Shown: positions 1-8,771, numbered from the stretch's first letter. The stretch: 64,000 nucleotides of DNA from Mycolicibacter algericus DSM 45454 (GCF_002086455.1 NZ_MVHC01000007.1:153719-217718); one strand, 5' to 3'. Notes: generated by a model from the sequence alone, not told the origin. Numbers and translations are program-made.

Positions 1-382
1 CGTCGAGCTCGTCGGCGGCGGTGAGCACCGCCTGATGCAACACGTCGCCCGCCGCGCCGTGTTGCAGGTCTTCGATGTCGGCGTCCGTGAGCCCGGCCTC
101 TTTGCCGATCGTGATGTGGTGGACCCACTCGTATTCGCAGCCGCGGCGGTGGGCGGTCCGCAGGATGGCGAGCTCGCGCAACTTGTCGGGCAGCGTTCCG
201 CGGTAGAGCAGTTCGACGTTGAACTTCAGGAATACCCGGGCCAGTTTCGGGTGGTGGACCAGCATGGTCATCGCGGAGCCGGCGTCGCGCGGGTTGCGCC
301 GATCGGCGGTCAGCACCTGGGCGAGCGCACGCTGGACCGCCTCATCGTCCCACTGGGACTGCGACAGCGGGGCCAGCCGCAT
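1..382 (-). CDS. Carboxymuconolactone decarboxylase (CMD/AhpD-fold) family protein, 3' end outside window
   Basis: The frame starts at ATG (380-382) behind an AGGAGGAG ribosome site (386-393) and runs off the left edge, leaving about 127 codons. The reading includes LLYRGTLPDKLRELAILRTA and GCEYEWVHH, typical of the CMD/AhpD fold in which the Glu and His residues line the active pocket. Only one Cys lies in the GCEYEW segment, so the CxxC redox pair of true AhpD is absent. Related proteins act as gamma-carboxymuconolactone decarboxylases or as uncharacterised partners in actinobacterial degradation clusters. A perfect 17-bp inverted repeat lies 18 bp upstream of the start and probably controls it. 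Family is firm; substrate is unknown. Confidence 0.8.
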   Translation of the reverse strand, partial: MRLAPLSQSQWDDEAVQRALAQVLTADRRNPRDAGSAMTMLVHHPKLARVFLKFNVELLYRGTLPDKLRELAILRTAHRRGCEYEWVHHITIGKEAGLTDADIEDLQHGAAGDVLHQAVLTAADELD

Positions 383-651
383 CTGCTCCTCCTCGCTAGT
401 GAGAATCACATTCTCATATTTGACCAATAGATTTCCATGTTTCTCGCGATTGGTCAACACTCGGCCGTCGCCGCTGGCAGGGCGGTCGGGCCGGGCGCGT
501 TCGGGGGTTGTGCGACCGCGTCCGGCGGCGCCCGGCCCGCCGGGGCGGCCAGAAGGTTGATTCTCCGAAATGGGGAAGCTAGTTTTCATTGCAGACGTCA
601 GAAGCGTCAGGGGACCGGCGCCGCTGCCGGACCCGGATCGGAGGCTGGGCC
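383..651. other. Divergent intergenic region between the CMD gene and the first amidohydrolase
   Basis: About 270 bp separate the two divergent starts. It holds the ribosome site and operator of the CMD gene at its left end and the GGAGG ribosome site (640-644) of the amidohydrolase at its right end. A single ATTCTC half-site occurs near 560-565. I see no convincing small gene here; the open frames present lack family features. Confidence 0.5.
400..416. promoter_or_regulatory. Inverted repeat operator, TGAGAAT-cac-ATTCTCA
   Basis: Perfect 7-bp arms around a 3-bp spacer, just upstream of the CMD gene. The same GAGAATnnnATTCTC core recurs perfectly at 1987-2003 and 14554-14570, also directly upstream of starts. 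Size and symmetry suit a TetR-family dimer. The cognate regulator is not identified. Confidence 0.7.
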
Positions 652-1932
652 GTGAACAAGGACGACATGATTCTGGTCAGCGTCGATGACCACACCGTTG
701 AACCGCCGGACATGTTCGCCAACCACCTGCCGCGCAAGTACCTCGATGACGCGCCGCGGCTGGTGCACAACGCGGACGGCTCCGATACCTGGCAGTTCCG
801 TGATGTGGTGATCCCCAATGTCGCCCTCAACGCGGTCGCGGGCCGGCCCAAGGAGGAATACGGTCTGGAGCCCCAGGGGCTCGACGAGATCCGGCCCGGT
901 TGCTACAACGTCGACGAGCGCATCAAAGACATGAACGCCGGCGGCATCCTCGGCTCGATCTGCTTTCCGTCGTTTCCCGGTTTCGCCGGGCGGCTGTTCG
1001 CCACCGACGACCCCGACTTCTCGGTGGCACTGGTGCAGGCCTACAACGACTGGCACATCGACGAGTGGTGCGGGGCGTACCCGGGGCGCTTCATACCGAT
1101 GGGGCTACCGGTGATCTGGGACGCCGAGAAGTGCGCCGCCGAGGTGCGGCGGGTGTCCAAGAAGGGTGTGCACGCCCTGACGTTCAGTGAGAACCCGGCG
1201 GCCATGGGCTACCCGAGTTTTCACGATCCCTACTGGGACCCGCTGTGGAAAGCGCTGTGTGACACCGACACCGTGCTCAATGTCCACATCGGGTCGTCGG
1301 GCAAGCTGGCCATCACCGCGCCGGACGCGCCGATGGACGTGATGATCACGCTGCAGCCGATGAACATCGTGCAGGCGGCCGCGGACCTGTTGTGGTCCAA
1401 GCCGGTGAAGGACTATCCCGACCTCAAGATCGCGCTCTCCGAGGGCGGCACCGGCTGGATCCCGTATTTCCTGGAGCGGGTGGACCGCACCTACGAGATG
1501 CACTCGGTCTGGACCGGGCAGGACTTCGGCGGCAAGCTGCCCTCCGAGGTGTTCCGGGAGCACTTCTTGACCTGCTTCATCTCCGATCCGGTCGGTGTGA
1601 AGCTCCGGCACGATATCGGCATCGACAACATCGCGTGGGAGGCCGACTACCCGCACAGCGACTCGATGTGGCCGGGGGCGCCCGAAGAGCTCTGGGATGT
1701 GCTCAGCGCCAACAACGTCCCCGATGACGACATCAACAAGATGACCCACCTCAACGCCATGCGCTGGTACTCGTTCGACCCGTTCGCCCACATCCCGCGT
1801 GACCAGGCCACGGTGGGCGGGTTGCGGAAAGCCGCCGAGGGCCATGATGTCTCGATTCGCGCGCTCAGCCAGCACAAGCACGGTGAGCGACAGGCGAATG
1901 CGCTGATGGACGCGGCGCGGTCGAACAGCTGA
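652..1932 (+). CDS. Amidohydrolase-2 family metal-dependent hydrolase
   Basis: Predicted 426 aa, starting at GTG 652 behind GGAGG (640-644); an upstream in-frame ATG at 589 has no ribosome site and would add unrelated residues. The TIM-barrel signature is present: SVDDHTVEPPDMF at residues 10-22 supplies the D-x-H type metal site, HIGSSG lies mid-protein, and WEADYPHSDSMWP near residue 332 supplies the C-terminal Asp. Such proteins (ACMS-decarboxylase/amidohydrolase-2 superfamily) hydrolyse or decarboxylate ring-derived acids and are common in mycobacterial steroid and aromatic clusters. It precedes the P450-ferredoxin operon on the same strand. One of four members in this window. Substrate unknown. 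Confidence 0.88.
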   Translation: MNKDDMILVSVDDHTVEPPDMFANHLPRKYLDDAPRLVHNADGSDTWQFRDVVIPNVALNAVAGRPKEEYGLEPQGLDEIRPGCYNVDERIKDMNAGGILGSICFPSFPGFAGRLFATDDPDFSVALVQAYNDWHIDEWCGAYPGRFIPMGLPVIWDAEKCAAEVRRVSKKGVHALTFSENPAAMGYPSFHDPYWDPLWKALCDTDTVLNVHIGSSGKLAITAPDAPMDVMITLQPMNIVQAAADLLWSKPVKDYPDLKIALSEGGTGWIPYFLERVDRTYEMHSVWTGQDFGGKLPSEVFREHFLTCFISDPVGVKLRHDIGIDNIAWEADYPHSDSMWPGAPEELWDVLSANNVPDDDINKMTHLNAMRWYSFDPFAHIPRDQATVGGLRKAAEGHDVSIRALSQHKHGERQANALMDAARSNS

Positions 1933-1986
1933 GCGGGGGCTTGCGTTGACGGGCACCCGCGGGTGTGAAAGTGTGTCGATCGTATT

Positions 1987-2003
1987 CGAGAATGGCATTC
2001 TCG
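1987..2003. promoter_or_regulatory. Inverted repeat operator, CGAGAAT-ggc-ATTCTCG
   Basis: Perfect 7-bp arms, 3-bp spacer, 34 bp upstream of the P450 ATG at 2038. Same core as the sites at 400-416 and 14554-14570. It would place the P450, ferredoxin and DUF1330 genes in a shared regulon (inference). Confidence 0.7.
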
Positions 2004-2037
2004 GATGCGAGATCCAGGGAGTGGAGCGGGGCTCGTG

Positions 2038-3333
2038 ATGAATCCGGATGACATCGATTTCTTTACCGACCAGGCGGTCGTCGGCGACCCCTACCCCTAT
2101 CTGCACGCCCTGCGGGAGCGCTCGCCGGTCACCCGCGAGCCCCACCACGGCGTGATGATGGTGACCGGGTGGGATGAGGCGTGCGCCGTGGCCGGCAACG
2201 CCGACGTGTTCTCGTCGTGCATCGCGGTGACGGGCCCGTTCCCCGGCTTCCCGGTGCCCCTCGACGGCGACCTGGGCGGCGAGACCGTGGCGGGGCTGAT
2301 CGACAAGCACCGCGACGAACTGCCGTTCAGCGACCAGCTTCCGACGCTGGACCCGCCGACGCACACCAACCACCGGGCGTTGCTGATGCGCCTGCTGACC
2401 CCCAAGCGCCTCAAGGAGAACGAGGACGCGATGTGGGAGTTGGCCGATCAGGTGCTCGACGGATTTCTCGCCCCCGGCGCCGGAGAGTTCATCAACGGCT
2501 TCGCCGCCCCGTTCACCCTGCTGGTCATCGCGGACCTGCTGGGCGTCCCCGATGAAGACCGCGACGAGTTCGTCAACAACATGGGGCGCAATGTGGGCGG
2601 CGGGATCGGCAGTACCGATGCCAAGGCGCTGGCGCACAGTCCGCTGGAGTTCCTCTACGCCACCTTCGCCGACTACATCGCCGACCGTCGCCGTAATCCG
2701 CGCGGCGACGTGCTCACCGGGATGGCCGAGGCGACGTTCCCGGACGGCTCGATCCCGGACCCGATGGACGTGGCGCGGGTGGCCGCCAACGTCTACTCGG
2801 CCGGCCAGGAGACGACGGTGCGACTGCTCGGGTCCGCGTTGAAGATCCTCGGGGAGACTCCCGCGATCCAGCAGCGGCTGCGTGACGACCGGGCACTGAT
2901 CCCCAACTTCATCGAGGAGGTGCTGCGCTTTGAGACCCCGGTCAAGGGTGACTTCCGGCTCTCCCGGGTCGACACCGAGGTCGGCGGGGTCGCAGTCCCG
3001 GCCGGCACCACGCTGATGGTGCTGGCTGCCGGCGCCAACCGCGACCCACGCCGCTTCAGCGACCCGGACACCTTCGATCCCGCCCGCAGCAATGCGCGCC
3101 AGCACATCACGTTCGGGCGGGGAATCCACAGCTGCCCCGGGGCGCCGCTGGCCCGGGCCGAGACCCGCATCGCGCTCGAGCGGCTGCTGGATCGAACGGC
3201 CGAGATCAGCATCTCCGAAGAGCGGCACGGCCCGCCCGGCGCACGACGTTTCAGCTACATTCCGACCTACATCCTGCGTGGTCTGATCGACCTGAATCTG
3301 GAGTTCACCCCGGCCGGGGAGGGAACGCGATGA
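2038..3333 (+). CDS. Cytochrome P450
   Basis: Predicted 431 aa from ATG 2038, preceded by a purine-rich GGAGTGGAG; GTG 2035 is an alternative one codon upstream. The I-helix oxygen-binding motif SAGQETT is at about residue 254, the K-helix EVLR (ExxR) near 294, and the haem loop FGRGIHSCPGAPLA has its Cys at residue 366. These define a soluble bacterial class-I P450 needing ferredoxin and reductase. It shares long near-identical stretches (for example TGPFPGFPVPL and LIDKHRDELPFSDQLPT) with the P450 at 56543-57829, so the two are close paralogues. Its stop overlaps the ferredoxin start by 4 bp, indicating a matched redox partner. Substrate unknown. Confidence 0.95.
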   Translation: MNPDDIDFFTDQAVVGDPYPYLHALRERSPVTREPHHGVMMVTGWDEACAVAGNADVFSSCIAVTGPFPGFPVPLDGDLGGETVAGLIDKHRDELPFSDQLPTLDPPTHTNHRALLMRLLTPKRLKENEDAMWELADQVLDGFLAPGAGEFINGFAAPFTLLVIADLLGVPDEDRDEFVNNMGRNVGGGIGSTDAKALAHSPLEFLYATFADYIADRRRNPRGDVLTGMAEATFPDGSIPDPMDVARVAANVYSAGQETTVRLLGSALKILGETPAIQQRLRDDRALIPNFIEEVLRFETPVKGDFRLSRVDTEVGGVAVPAGTTLMVLAAGANRDPRRFSDPDTFDPARSNARQHITFGRGIHSCPGAPLARAETRIALERLLDRTAEISISEERHGPPGARRFSYIPTYILRGLIDLNLEFTPAGEGTR

Positions 3334-3539
3334 AGGCGTGGGTCGACCCGGATCGCTGTGCCGGCCATGGCATCTGCACCACGATCTGCCCCGAGGTCTT
3401 CGCCATCAACGACGACGGCTACTCCGAGGTCACCGTCGATGAGGTGCCGGCGCACCTCGAGGACGCGGTTCGTGACGCCATCAAACAATGCCCGGAACAC
3501 GCCATCGACGATGTCACCGATTCGCAAGAGGAGAGCTAA
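3330..3539 (+). CDS. P450-associated 3Fe-4S-type ferredoxin
   Basis: A 69-aa protein whose ATG overlaps the P450 stop (ATGA). Cluster residues are Cys10, Cys16 and a distal Cys54 (QCPEHAI), with His13 at the variable position of C-x2-X-x2-C and an extra Cys20 in CTTICPEVF. Mycobacterial ferredoxins of this class use non-standard residues at the X position to tune or stabilise a 3Fe-4S cluster. It should carry electrons to the adjacent P450. It is followed by a TAATG overlap with the DUF1330 gene, so the three are probably one transcript. Confidence 0.93.
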   Translation: MKAWVDPDRCAGHGICTTICPEVFAINDDGYSEVTVDEVPAHLEDAVRDAIKQCPEHAIDDVTDSQEES

Positions 3540-3847
3540 TGTCCAACGGGCCCAAGGGCTATGTCATTCTGACCGAGGCCATCAACGACCCGGAGGGCAT
3601 GATCGCCTACGGTAAGGCCGCCCAGCCGACGATGGCAGCGGGCGGCGCGAAGATCCTGGCGGTCGACACCAAGGCCGAGGTGGTCGAAGGCGACTGGCAC
3701 GGGAATCAAACCATTGTACTGGAATTCGAGTCGGTGGACGCCGCCCGAGCCTGGTACCACTCCGAGGGCTACCAGCAGGCGGCGAAACTGCGGCAGGCCG
3801 CCGCCGACTGCAACGCCGTCATCCTCTCCGGGTTCCCGGCGCGCTAG
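3539..3847 (+). CDS. DUF1330 family protein
   Basis: Predicted 102 aa from ATG 3539, which shares its first base with the ferredoxin TAA stop (TAATG); GAGGAG lies just upstream. The sequence KGYVILTEAINDPEGMIAYG, followed by FESVDAARAWYHSEGYQQAAKLR, is typical of the small dimeric alpha+beta barrel DUF1330 proteins. Members have no settled reaction; some sit beside oxygenases. Its stop codon overlaps that of the convergent minus-strand ferredoxin (3844-3847), so no separate terminator fits between them. Confidence 0.88.
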   Translation: MSNGPKGYVILTEAINDPEGMIAYGKAAQPTMAAGGAKILAVDTKAEVVEGDWHGNQTIVLEFESVDAARAWYHSEGYQQAAKLRQAAADCNAVILSGFPAR

Positions 3848-4065
3848 TCGCCGTCCTCGACGATCGACAGCGCCTGCCGTGGGCACCGGCGGACCGCCTC
3901 GAGCACATCATTCTCGGTCTCGGGGGTGATGTCGGGCTGCAGGATGTGCAGGGTGTCGTCGTCATCGAGGTGGAACACGTCCGGGTTGATGCCCATGCAG
4001 ATCGCGTTGGCTTCACACAGCCCGTAGTCGACGACGACTTTCCGGTTTGTCATGGGCGCCGGCAC
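3844..4065 (-). CDS. P450-associated 3Fe-4S-type ferredoxin
   Basis: A 73-aa frame from GTG 4065, immediately after the upstream P450 stop, or 69 aa from ATG 4053; neither has a strong ribosome site, so translational coupling to the P450 is likely. Cluster residues occur in LCEANAICMGINPDVF, giving C-x2-N-x2-C with Asn at the variable position, and in RRCPRQAL near the C-terminus. The acidic surface (VFHLDDDDTL) is usual for these carriers. It pairs with the P450 at 4066-5268. A second ferredoxin with a different variable residue lies only 300 bp away on the other strand. Confidence 0.9.
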   Translation of the reverse strand: MPAPMTNRKVVVDYGLCEANAICMGINPDVFHLDDDDTLHILQPDITPETENDVLEAVRRCPRQALSIVEDGD

Positions 4066-5268
4066 CTACCGGAGCACCCGGACCGGGACGTTCTGCCAGC
4101 CGGCGACGTTCTGCATGTGAACCCGTTGCAGGCCATCCCACTGCACCTCGTAGCGGGGCATGAAGTCCAACAATCGCTCCAGCGCGATGGTGCTCTCCAT
4201 CCGGGCCAGCGCCGCTCCCAGACAGCTGTGGATCCCATAGCCGAGGCCCAGGTGCTGTGCCTCGGTCTGATCCCGGTCGATGTCGAAGGTGTCGGCGTCG
4301 GTGAAGGCATCTGGGTCGCGGTTCGCCGCGGCGTTGAGCAAGAACACCGGCTTGCCCGCCGGGATGGTGCCGCCGCTGACGTGCGCCTCCTTGAGGGTGT
4401 AGCGCACGTTGTACTGCACCGGCCCCTCGTAGCGCAGCAGCTCCTCCACGGCAGCCGGCACCTTGCTGCGGTCGTCGAGCAGTTTGCGCCACTGGTCCGG
4501 GTTTCGGGCGAAGATCACCGCGGCGTTGCCGACCAGCTTGGTGACCGTCTCGGCGCCGGCGCCGCCCAATAGCGCAGCGAAACCGGTGATTTCAATATCG
4601 TCGAGCCGGCGCGGCTGACCGTCGTCGCCGGGGATCTCGGCGGCGATCAGCCTGCTGAGCATGTCGTCCTGCGGGTTGGTCCGCCGTTCCTGCACCAACC
4701 CGTAGTAGTACATCGCGGTATCGATGTTGGCCTGCATGTTGACTTCGCTGATTTCGATCTGCCCGGGTTCGTGGTGCAGCGAGATATTCATCCAATGCCG
4801 CACCTGCTGCCGGAACTCATCGGGCACCCCGACCATTCGGGTGATCACCTCGACCGGGAACGGGCCGGAGAAATCCTGCACCACATCGAAGTGATCCGGG
4901 TTCGCGGCGCCGAGGAACCGCTCGACCTGCTCGATGATGGTCGCCCGCTGCGCCTGGATCGCCCGCGGCGTGAACGCCTTGTTGAGCAGGCTGCGCATGT
5001 GCCGGTGATCCGGCGGGTCCATGAAGATGATCGACTTCTGGGGGGGTTCATCCGAGCGCACCATCGCCAGGTCGCAACCGCGGGCCGAGGAGTAGGTCTC
5101 GAAATCCTTGAGTGCCGCCGCCACATCCTCGTGCCGGGTCAGTGCGTAGAAGTCCTCCTGCTCGTCGTAGTAGAGCGGGGTTTCTTCGCGCATACGCCGA
5201 TAGATTTCGAACGGATCGTTGAAATACTCCTCCGAAAACGGGTCGAAGACGAGTTTCGGCTTGGTCAT
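4066..5268 (-). CDS. Cytochrome P450
   Basis: Predicted 400 aa starting at ATG 5268 behind GAGGAGG. The oxygen-binding motif LLGGAGAETV, ExxR in EELLRYEG, and haem loop LGYGIHSCLGAALARME (Cys349) are intact, as is the meander NRDPDAF. It is not closely similar to the paralogous pair at 2038 and 56543 and belongs to another P450 family. It is followed directly by its ferredoxin. About 120 bp of non-coding DNA separates it from the dehydrogenase downstream, so it may head a two-gene transcript. Substrate unknown; the fold and redox class are certain. Confidence 0.95.
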   Translation of the reverse strand: MTKPKLVFDPFSEEYFNDPFEIYRRMREETPLYYDEQEDFYALTRHEDVAAALKDFETYSSARGCDLAMVRSDEPPQKSIIFMDPPDHRHMRSLLNKAFTPRAIQAQRATIIEQVERFLGAANPDHFDVVQDFSGPFPVEVITRMVGVPDEFRQQVRHWMNISLHHEPGQIEISEVNMQANIDTAMYYYGLVQERRTNPQDDMLSRLIAAEIPGDDGQPRRLDDIEITGFAALLGGAGAETVTKLVGNAAVIFARNPDQWRKLLDDRSKVPAAVEELLRYEGPVQYNVRYTLKEAHVSGGTIPAGKPVFLLNAAANRDPDAFTDADTFDIDRDQTEAQHLGLGYGIHSCLGAALARMESTIALERLLDFMPRYEVQWDGLQRVHMQNVAGWQNVPVRVLR

Positions 5269-5387
5269 TGAATCCTCCTCAGCGGCGAGAACCGGCTGAA
5301 AAACGTGGTGACCGGGCGTTAGACCGTATGCCCAACTGTAAGATAAACAGGTCTACCGCGGAAGGGGATTCGGAAAGTCCGGCGTCG

Positions 5388-6206
5388 TCATCGCGGATGA
5401 TCCATCAGCGCCAGCGCGGCGTCGGCGGCGTCGAGCACCGCGCCCGGTGTCGCCGCCGCCTGCTGTGCCAGATCGGCCACCAGGCGCACGTCCTTCTGCA
5501 ACAGCGTCCCGGCCATTGCCGCCAGCCGATCCAGGGTTCCGCCGGATCCCCGGATGCTGTTGAGCGCAAAGCTGTTCGAACTGCCACGACTGACCACCTC
5601 GGCCAGCCGCTCCCGCGACACCCCCAGTTGCTCGCCCAGTGCCAGCGCGGTCGCGGCGGTGCCCAGATTGGCGGTGAACAGCAGGTTGTTGAGCAGCTTG
5701 GTCACCTGGCCCGATCCGAGTCCACCCAGATGCACGACGGGGTCGGCGTAGGTGTCGAATACCGGCCGGCACCGCTGCACCACCTCCTCGTCGCCGCCGG
5801 CCATCACCAGCAGCGTCCCGGCCTCGGCGGCCGGTCCGCCGCCACTGACCGGTGCGTCGATCAGCGACACGCCCTGCCGGGCGCAGTGTTCGGCCAACCG
5901 GCGACAGGTGTCCGGGTGCACGGTGCTGTGAATCGCGATGACGCCGCCGCGCTGCATCCCGGCCAGCACGCCGTTCTCGCCCTGCACCACCTGCTCGACA
6001 TCGGCATCGCCGACCACACACAGGCAGACCAGGTCGCTGGCATGACCGAGGTCGGCCGGCGAGTCCGCGACGCGCGCCTCGGTGTCGGCGAAGGCCTCCA
6101 GCGTGGCGGCCCGGCGTGCCCACAGCGTCGTCGAGTAGCCGCCCTCGATGATGCGTCGCGCCATCGGCGCGCCTTGGCTGCCCAGTCCGATGAAACCGAC
6201 CCGCAT
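5388..6206 (-). CDS. NAD(P)-dependent 3-hydroxyisobutyrate dehydrogenase-like oxidoreductase
   Basis: Predicted 272 aa from ATG 6206, overlapping the stop of the upstream hydrolase (ATGA). The N-terminal Rossmann motif GFIGLGSQGAPMARRI, the substrate segment DAPVSGGGPAAEAGTL, and the catalytic Lys helix GSGQVTKLLNNLLFT are characteristic of beta-hydroxyacid dehydrogenases, which oxidise a 3-hydroxy acid to its semialdehyde or keto acid. Length is slightly below the usual 290 aa. It follows the hydrolase gene and probably handles a hydroxy-acid intermediate of the same pathway (inference). Confidence 0.9.
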   Translation of the reverse strand: MRVGFIGLGSQGAPMARRIIEGGYSTTLWARRAATLEAFADTEARVADSPADLGHASDLVCLCVVGDADVEQVVQGENGVLAGMQRGGVIAIHSTVHPDTCRRLAEHCARQGVSLIDAPVSGGGPAAEAGTLLVMAGGDEEVVQRCRPVFDTYADPVVHLGGLGSGQVTKLLNNLLFTANLGTAATALALGEQLGVSRERLAEVVSRGSSNSFALNSIRGSGGTLDRLAAMAGTLLQKDVRLVADLAQQAAATPGAVLDAADAALALMDHPR

Positions 6207-7084
6207 CAACTGACCTCCGAATTCCGCGCGGCGGTCGCCACGCACTTGTCGACGAATGACAACACCGAACGGTGGTAGTTGCCCGCACTGAAGCCGAGGC
6301 TGAGATTGTGGCCGGCCTCGGGTTGTTGATTGGTGGTGAAGCCGGCTGTGGCGGTGAACAGGGCGCGAATGTCGCGCTGCGCAGCCGCATCTGATTGCCA
6401 AATCTTCTCGTGTTCGGCGAAGGTGAAGCGCACCGGCACCCGGATCTGAGCGGCCAGCGAGGGAAAATCGTGCCGCGGCCAATCGGCCACCATGGCGGCT
6501 TCATACGGTGACCCCGGCGATGAGCTGGTGGTCCCGCGCAGAACCGCTTCGGGATACAGCGTTGCCGGCTCCCAGAGCAACTCACGCAGACCGACCGGAC
6601 GCTGCCCCGGTCCAGCCGAGCTCAAGGCCTGCCGTGCGGCGCCCCGGTAATGCAGTCCGGTGCCGGCCAGTTCGAGCCCGAGTAACTCGGCGCGGCGCGC
6701 GTCGACCGCCATCCGCATCGCCAGCTCGCAGCCGTTGGAGTGGCCCAGGATGAACAGCCCGGCGCCTCGCGGCCGGTCACCGAGGACGGCATCGACGGCC
6801 AGGTAGGCCAACCGGACACGCTGTTGTGGGTCGGTCACCGCCTCCGGGTACAGCGCCGAGGTGCCATAGCCCGGCCGGTCCAGCGCGATCACCGTGTAGC
6901 CCAGTGCCGCACCGGTTCTCAACAGCGACAATTCGGGTTGTCCCGGGCAGTCGAAGTACAGCGAAGTGGTGCCGCCGCCGTGCAGGGCGACGACCACGGC
7001 ACGCGGATCGGCAACTTCGGCCAGCAGCGCCGACATCGGTATCCCGTCGGCATTGACCGTGCGCGGCCGAACGGGGTGGCTCAT
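6206..7084 (-). CDS. Alpha/beta hydrolase
   Basis: Predicted 292 aa. The oxyanion region VVALHGGGTTSLYF, nucleophile elbow LGHSNGCE and C-terminal His in EAGHNLSLG give a complete Ser-His catalytic set of the alpha/beta-hydrolase fold. Such enzymes hydrolyse esters, thioesters or C-C bonds of ring-cleavage products; sequence does not decide which. It lies 10 bp after the DUF35-thiolase gene and overlaps the dehydrogenase that follows, so the three are likely co-transcribed. Confidence 0.9.
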   Translation of the reverse strand: MSHPVRPRTVNADGIPMSALLAEVADPRAVVVALHGGGTTSLYFDCPGQPELSLLRTGAALGYTVIALDRPGYGTSALYPEAVTDPQQRVRLAYLAVDAVLGDRPRGAGLFILGHSNGCELAMRMAVDARRAELLGLELAGTGLHYRGAARQALSSAGPGQRPVGLRELLWEPATLYPEAVLRGTTSSSPGSPYEAAMVADWPRHDFPSLAAQIRVPVRFTFAEHEKIWQSDAAAQRDIRALFTATAGFTTNQQPEAGHNLSLGFSAGNYHRSVLSFVDKCVATAARNSEVS

Positions 7085-7094
7085 CGGGCGGCTC

Positions 7095-8771
7095 TCACGA
7101 GTCGGCCCGCAGCAACATCACCCCGCTGGGAGTCAGCCCGCCACTGCTGGTCACCGCTACGCGGGCGCCGCTCACCTGGCGTGCACCGGCCTCGCCCCGC
7201 AACTGGGTGACCGCTTCGTGGATCAGTCCCATCCCGTGGGTGCGGCCGTGGGAGAGCTGCCCGCCGTGGGTGTTCAGCGGAAGCACCCCGTCGCGGGCGA
7301 TGTTGGCCCCGCCGTCCAGGAAGCTCTTGGCCTCACCGATGCCGCAGAAGCCCAGTGCCTCGATCCACGACAAGCAGTTGAAGCTGAACCCGTCGTAGAG
7401 CTCCGCGACGTCGACATCGGCTGGGCGCAGGGTGGTCCGCGACCACAGGTGCGCGGCCTGGCCCAGCACCTGCGGCTCATGGGTCAGCGTGCTCTGGTCC
7501 CAATCGATCGGCTCGAGGATCTGAGTGCCGACCGCCTCCACCAGTACCGGCGGCTTGGCCAGATCACGGGCCGCGTCGGCCGCGGACACGATCACCGCGA
7601 CGGCGCCGTCGCACGGGACGTCGCAGTCATAGAGCCCGAACGGTGTGGTGATCATCCGGGCGGACAGATAATCGTCCATGGTCAGCGGGTCGCGGTAGAT
7701 CGCTGTCGGGTTCAGGACGGCATTGGCGCGCTGGTTCAACGCGATCCAGCCCAGCGTCTCGCGGGTGGTGCCGTAGCGGTGGAAGTGCCGCTGGGCGTTC
7801 TGCGCCAGCGTGTGCGCCGCCGAGATCGCCCCGAACGGCATCTGCCAGCTCGCGGTGCGAGCGCCGCCCAGCGGGGCGACCTTGCCCTGCTTCATCAGTT
7901 CGTTGTAGGTGGCTTCCCACAGCGTCCGGAAGCACAGCACGTGCCGCGCCAGCCCGGTGGCCACCGCCAGCATGGCGGCGATCACTGATCCGCCCGGACC
8001 GAACGTCTCCATGCCGCCGTTGTGCCAGGTCGGCCGGAGACCGAGCGCCGCCTCGAGCGCGGTCACCCCACCCTCGCCGAACGGACCCGGTAGACCACCA
8101 CCGGGATAGGTCGACAGTCCGTCGATGTCGTCGATGCTCAGCCCGGCGTCGGCGATCGCCGCATTACAGGCCGCCACCGTCAACGACAGCGGCGGCACCA
8201 TCTGCCGGCGTCCCAGCGTCGACATCCCGATGCCGGTGAGCGCCACCTTGTCCTCGAACTTCTCGGTGGTCACCATCGGGCGCACGTGTCGCGCGAAGTC
8301 CTCGGGTGCGATCTCGTCCTCGGGCAGCGGCTTGGGCGCTGAACCTGCCGCGCCGTCTGCTCCGGCCGGCACCGGCCGGAACAGCGGCAGCCAGACGTCG
8401 TCGATGTTCTCGAAGGCGACCTCCACCTGCTGGCCGAGCTCCAGACCGTCCGGATCGCAATCGATGATGTTGGTGGTCAGGCGAACTCGGGGATCCTCGT
8501 TGATCGCCACCTGTGCCACCACATACGGTGCCGGCATACCGGGCAGGCTGAACCGGTGATTGACGGTGAACCCGGCCAGGGTGGCCCGCCCGGACAGGTC
8601 GCGCACTGCCAGGTTCTGACTACGGCAGTGGCGGCAGACCGGTTGCGGCGGATGGACGAGACCTGCGCAGTCCCGGCATTCCTGCATCCGCAGCACTCCG
8701 TCGGCGCCTGCGGTCCAGAAGAACTCGTTGTCCAAGGTGACCGTCGGCAGCGGTCGTCCCGGTGCGCTCAC
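7095..8771 (-). CDS. DUF35 (Zn-ribbon/OB) fused to thiolase-like lipid-transfer protein, probable aldolase or acyl-CoA lyase
   Basis: Predicted 558 aa. Residues 1-150 form a DUF35 unit: the Zn-ribbon Cys pairs are Cys32/Cys35 and Cys46/Cys49, followed by an OB-fold (VVAQVAINEDPRVRLTTNII). From about residue 176 a thiolase/SCP-x-like domain begins (VALTGIGMSTLG), but the usual catalytic Cys region reads HNGGMETFGPGGS with no Cys. It keeps AELYDGFSFNCL and ends with THGGQLSHGRTHGMG. In steroid side-chain degradation, Cys-less Ltp2-type proteins act with a separate DUF35 partner as retro-aldolases; here both parts are in one chain. The same reaction type is inferred. It overlaps the ferredoxin gene by 4 bp. 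Confidence 0.85.
   Translation of the reverse strand: MSAPGRPLPTVTLDNEFFWTAGADGVLRMQECRDCAGLVHPPQPVCRHCRSQNLAVRDLSGRATLAGFTVNHRFSLPGMPAPYVVAQVAINEDPRVRLTTNIIDCDPDGLELGQQVEVAFENIDDVWLPLFRPVPAGADGAAGSAPKPLPEDEIAPEDFARHVRPMVTTEKFEDKVALTGIGMSTLGRRQMVPPLSLTVAACNAAIADAGLSIDDIDGLSTYPGGGLPGPFGEGGVTALEAALGLRPTWHNGGMETFGPGGSVIAAMLAVATGLARHVLCFRTLWEATYNELMKQGKVAPLGGARTASWQMPFGAISAAHTLAQNAQRHFHRYGTTRETLGWIALNQRANAVLNPTAIYRDPLTMDDYLSARMITTPFGLYDCDVPCDGAVAVIVSAADAARDLAKPPVLVEAVGTQILEPIDWDQSTLTHEPQVLGQAAHLWSRTTLRPADVDVAELYDGFSFNCLSWIEALGFCGIGEAKSFLDGGANIARDGVLPLNTHGGQLSHGRTHGMGLIHEAVTQLRGEAGARQVSGARVAVTSSGGLTPSGVMLLRADS

Noticed and set aside
437..655. Small plus-strand frame between the CMD gene and the amidohydrolase
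   Set aside because: No ribosome site, composition is Ala/Gly/Arg only, and it ends over the start of the real gene.
1105..3228. A 707-codon open frame on the minus strand
   Set aside because: It is antisense to the amidohydrolase and P450 genes, which have complete family motifs. Long antisense frames are expected in DNA this GC-rich; the translation is low-complexity Arg/His/Gly-rich with no motif.
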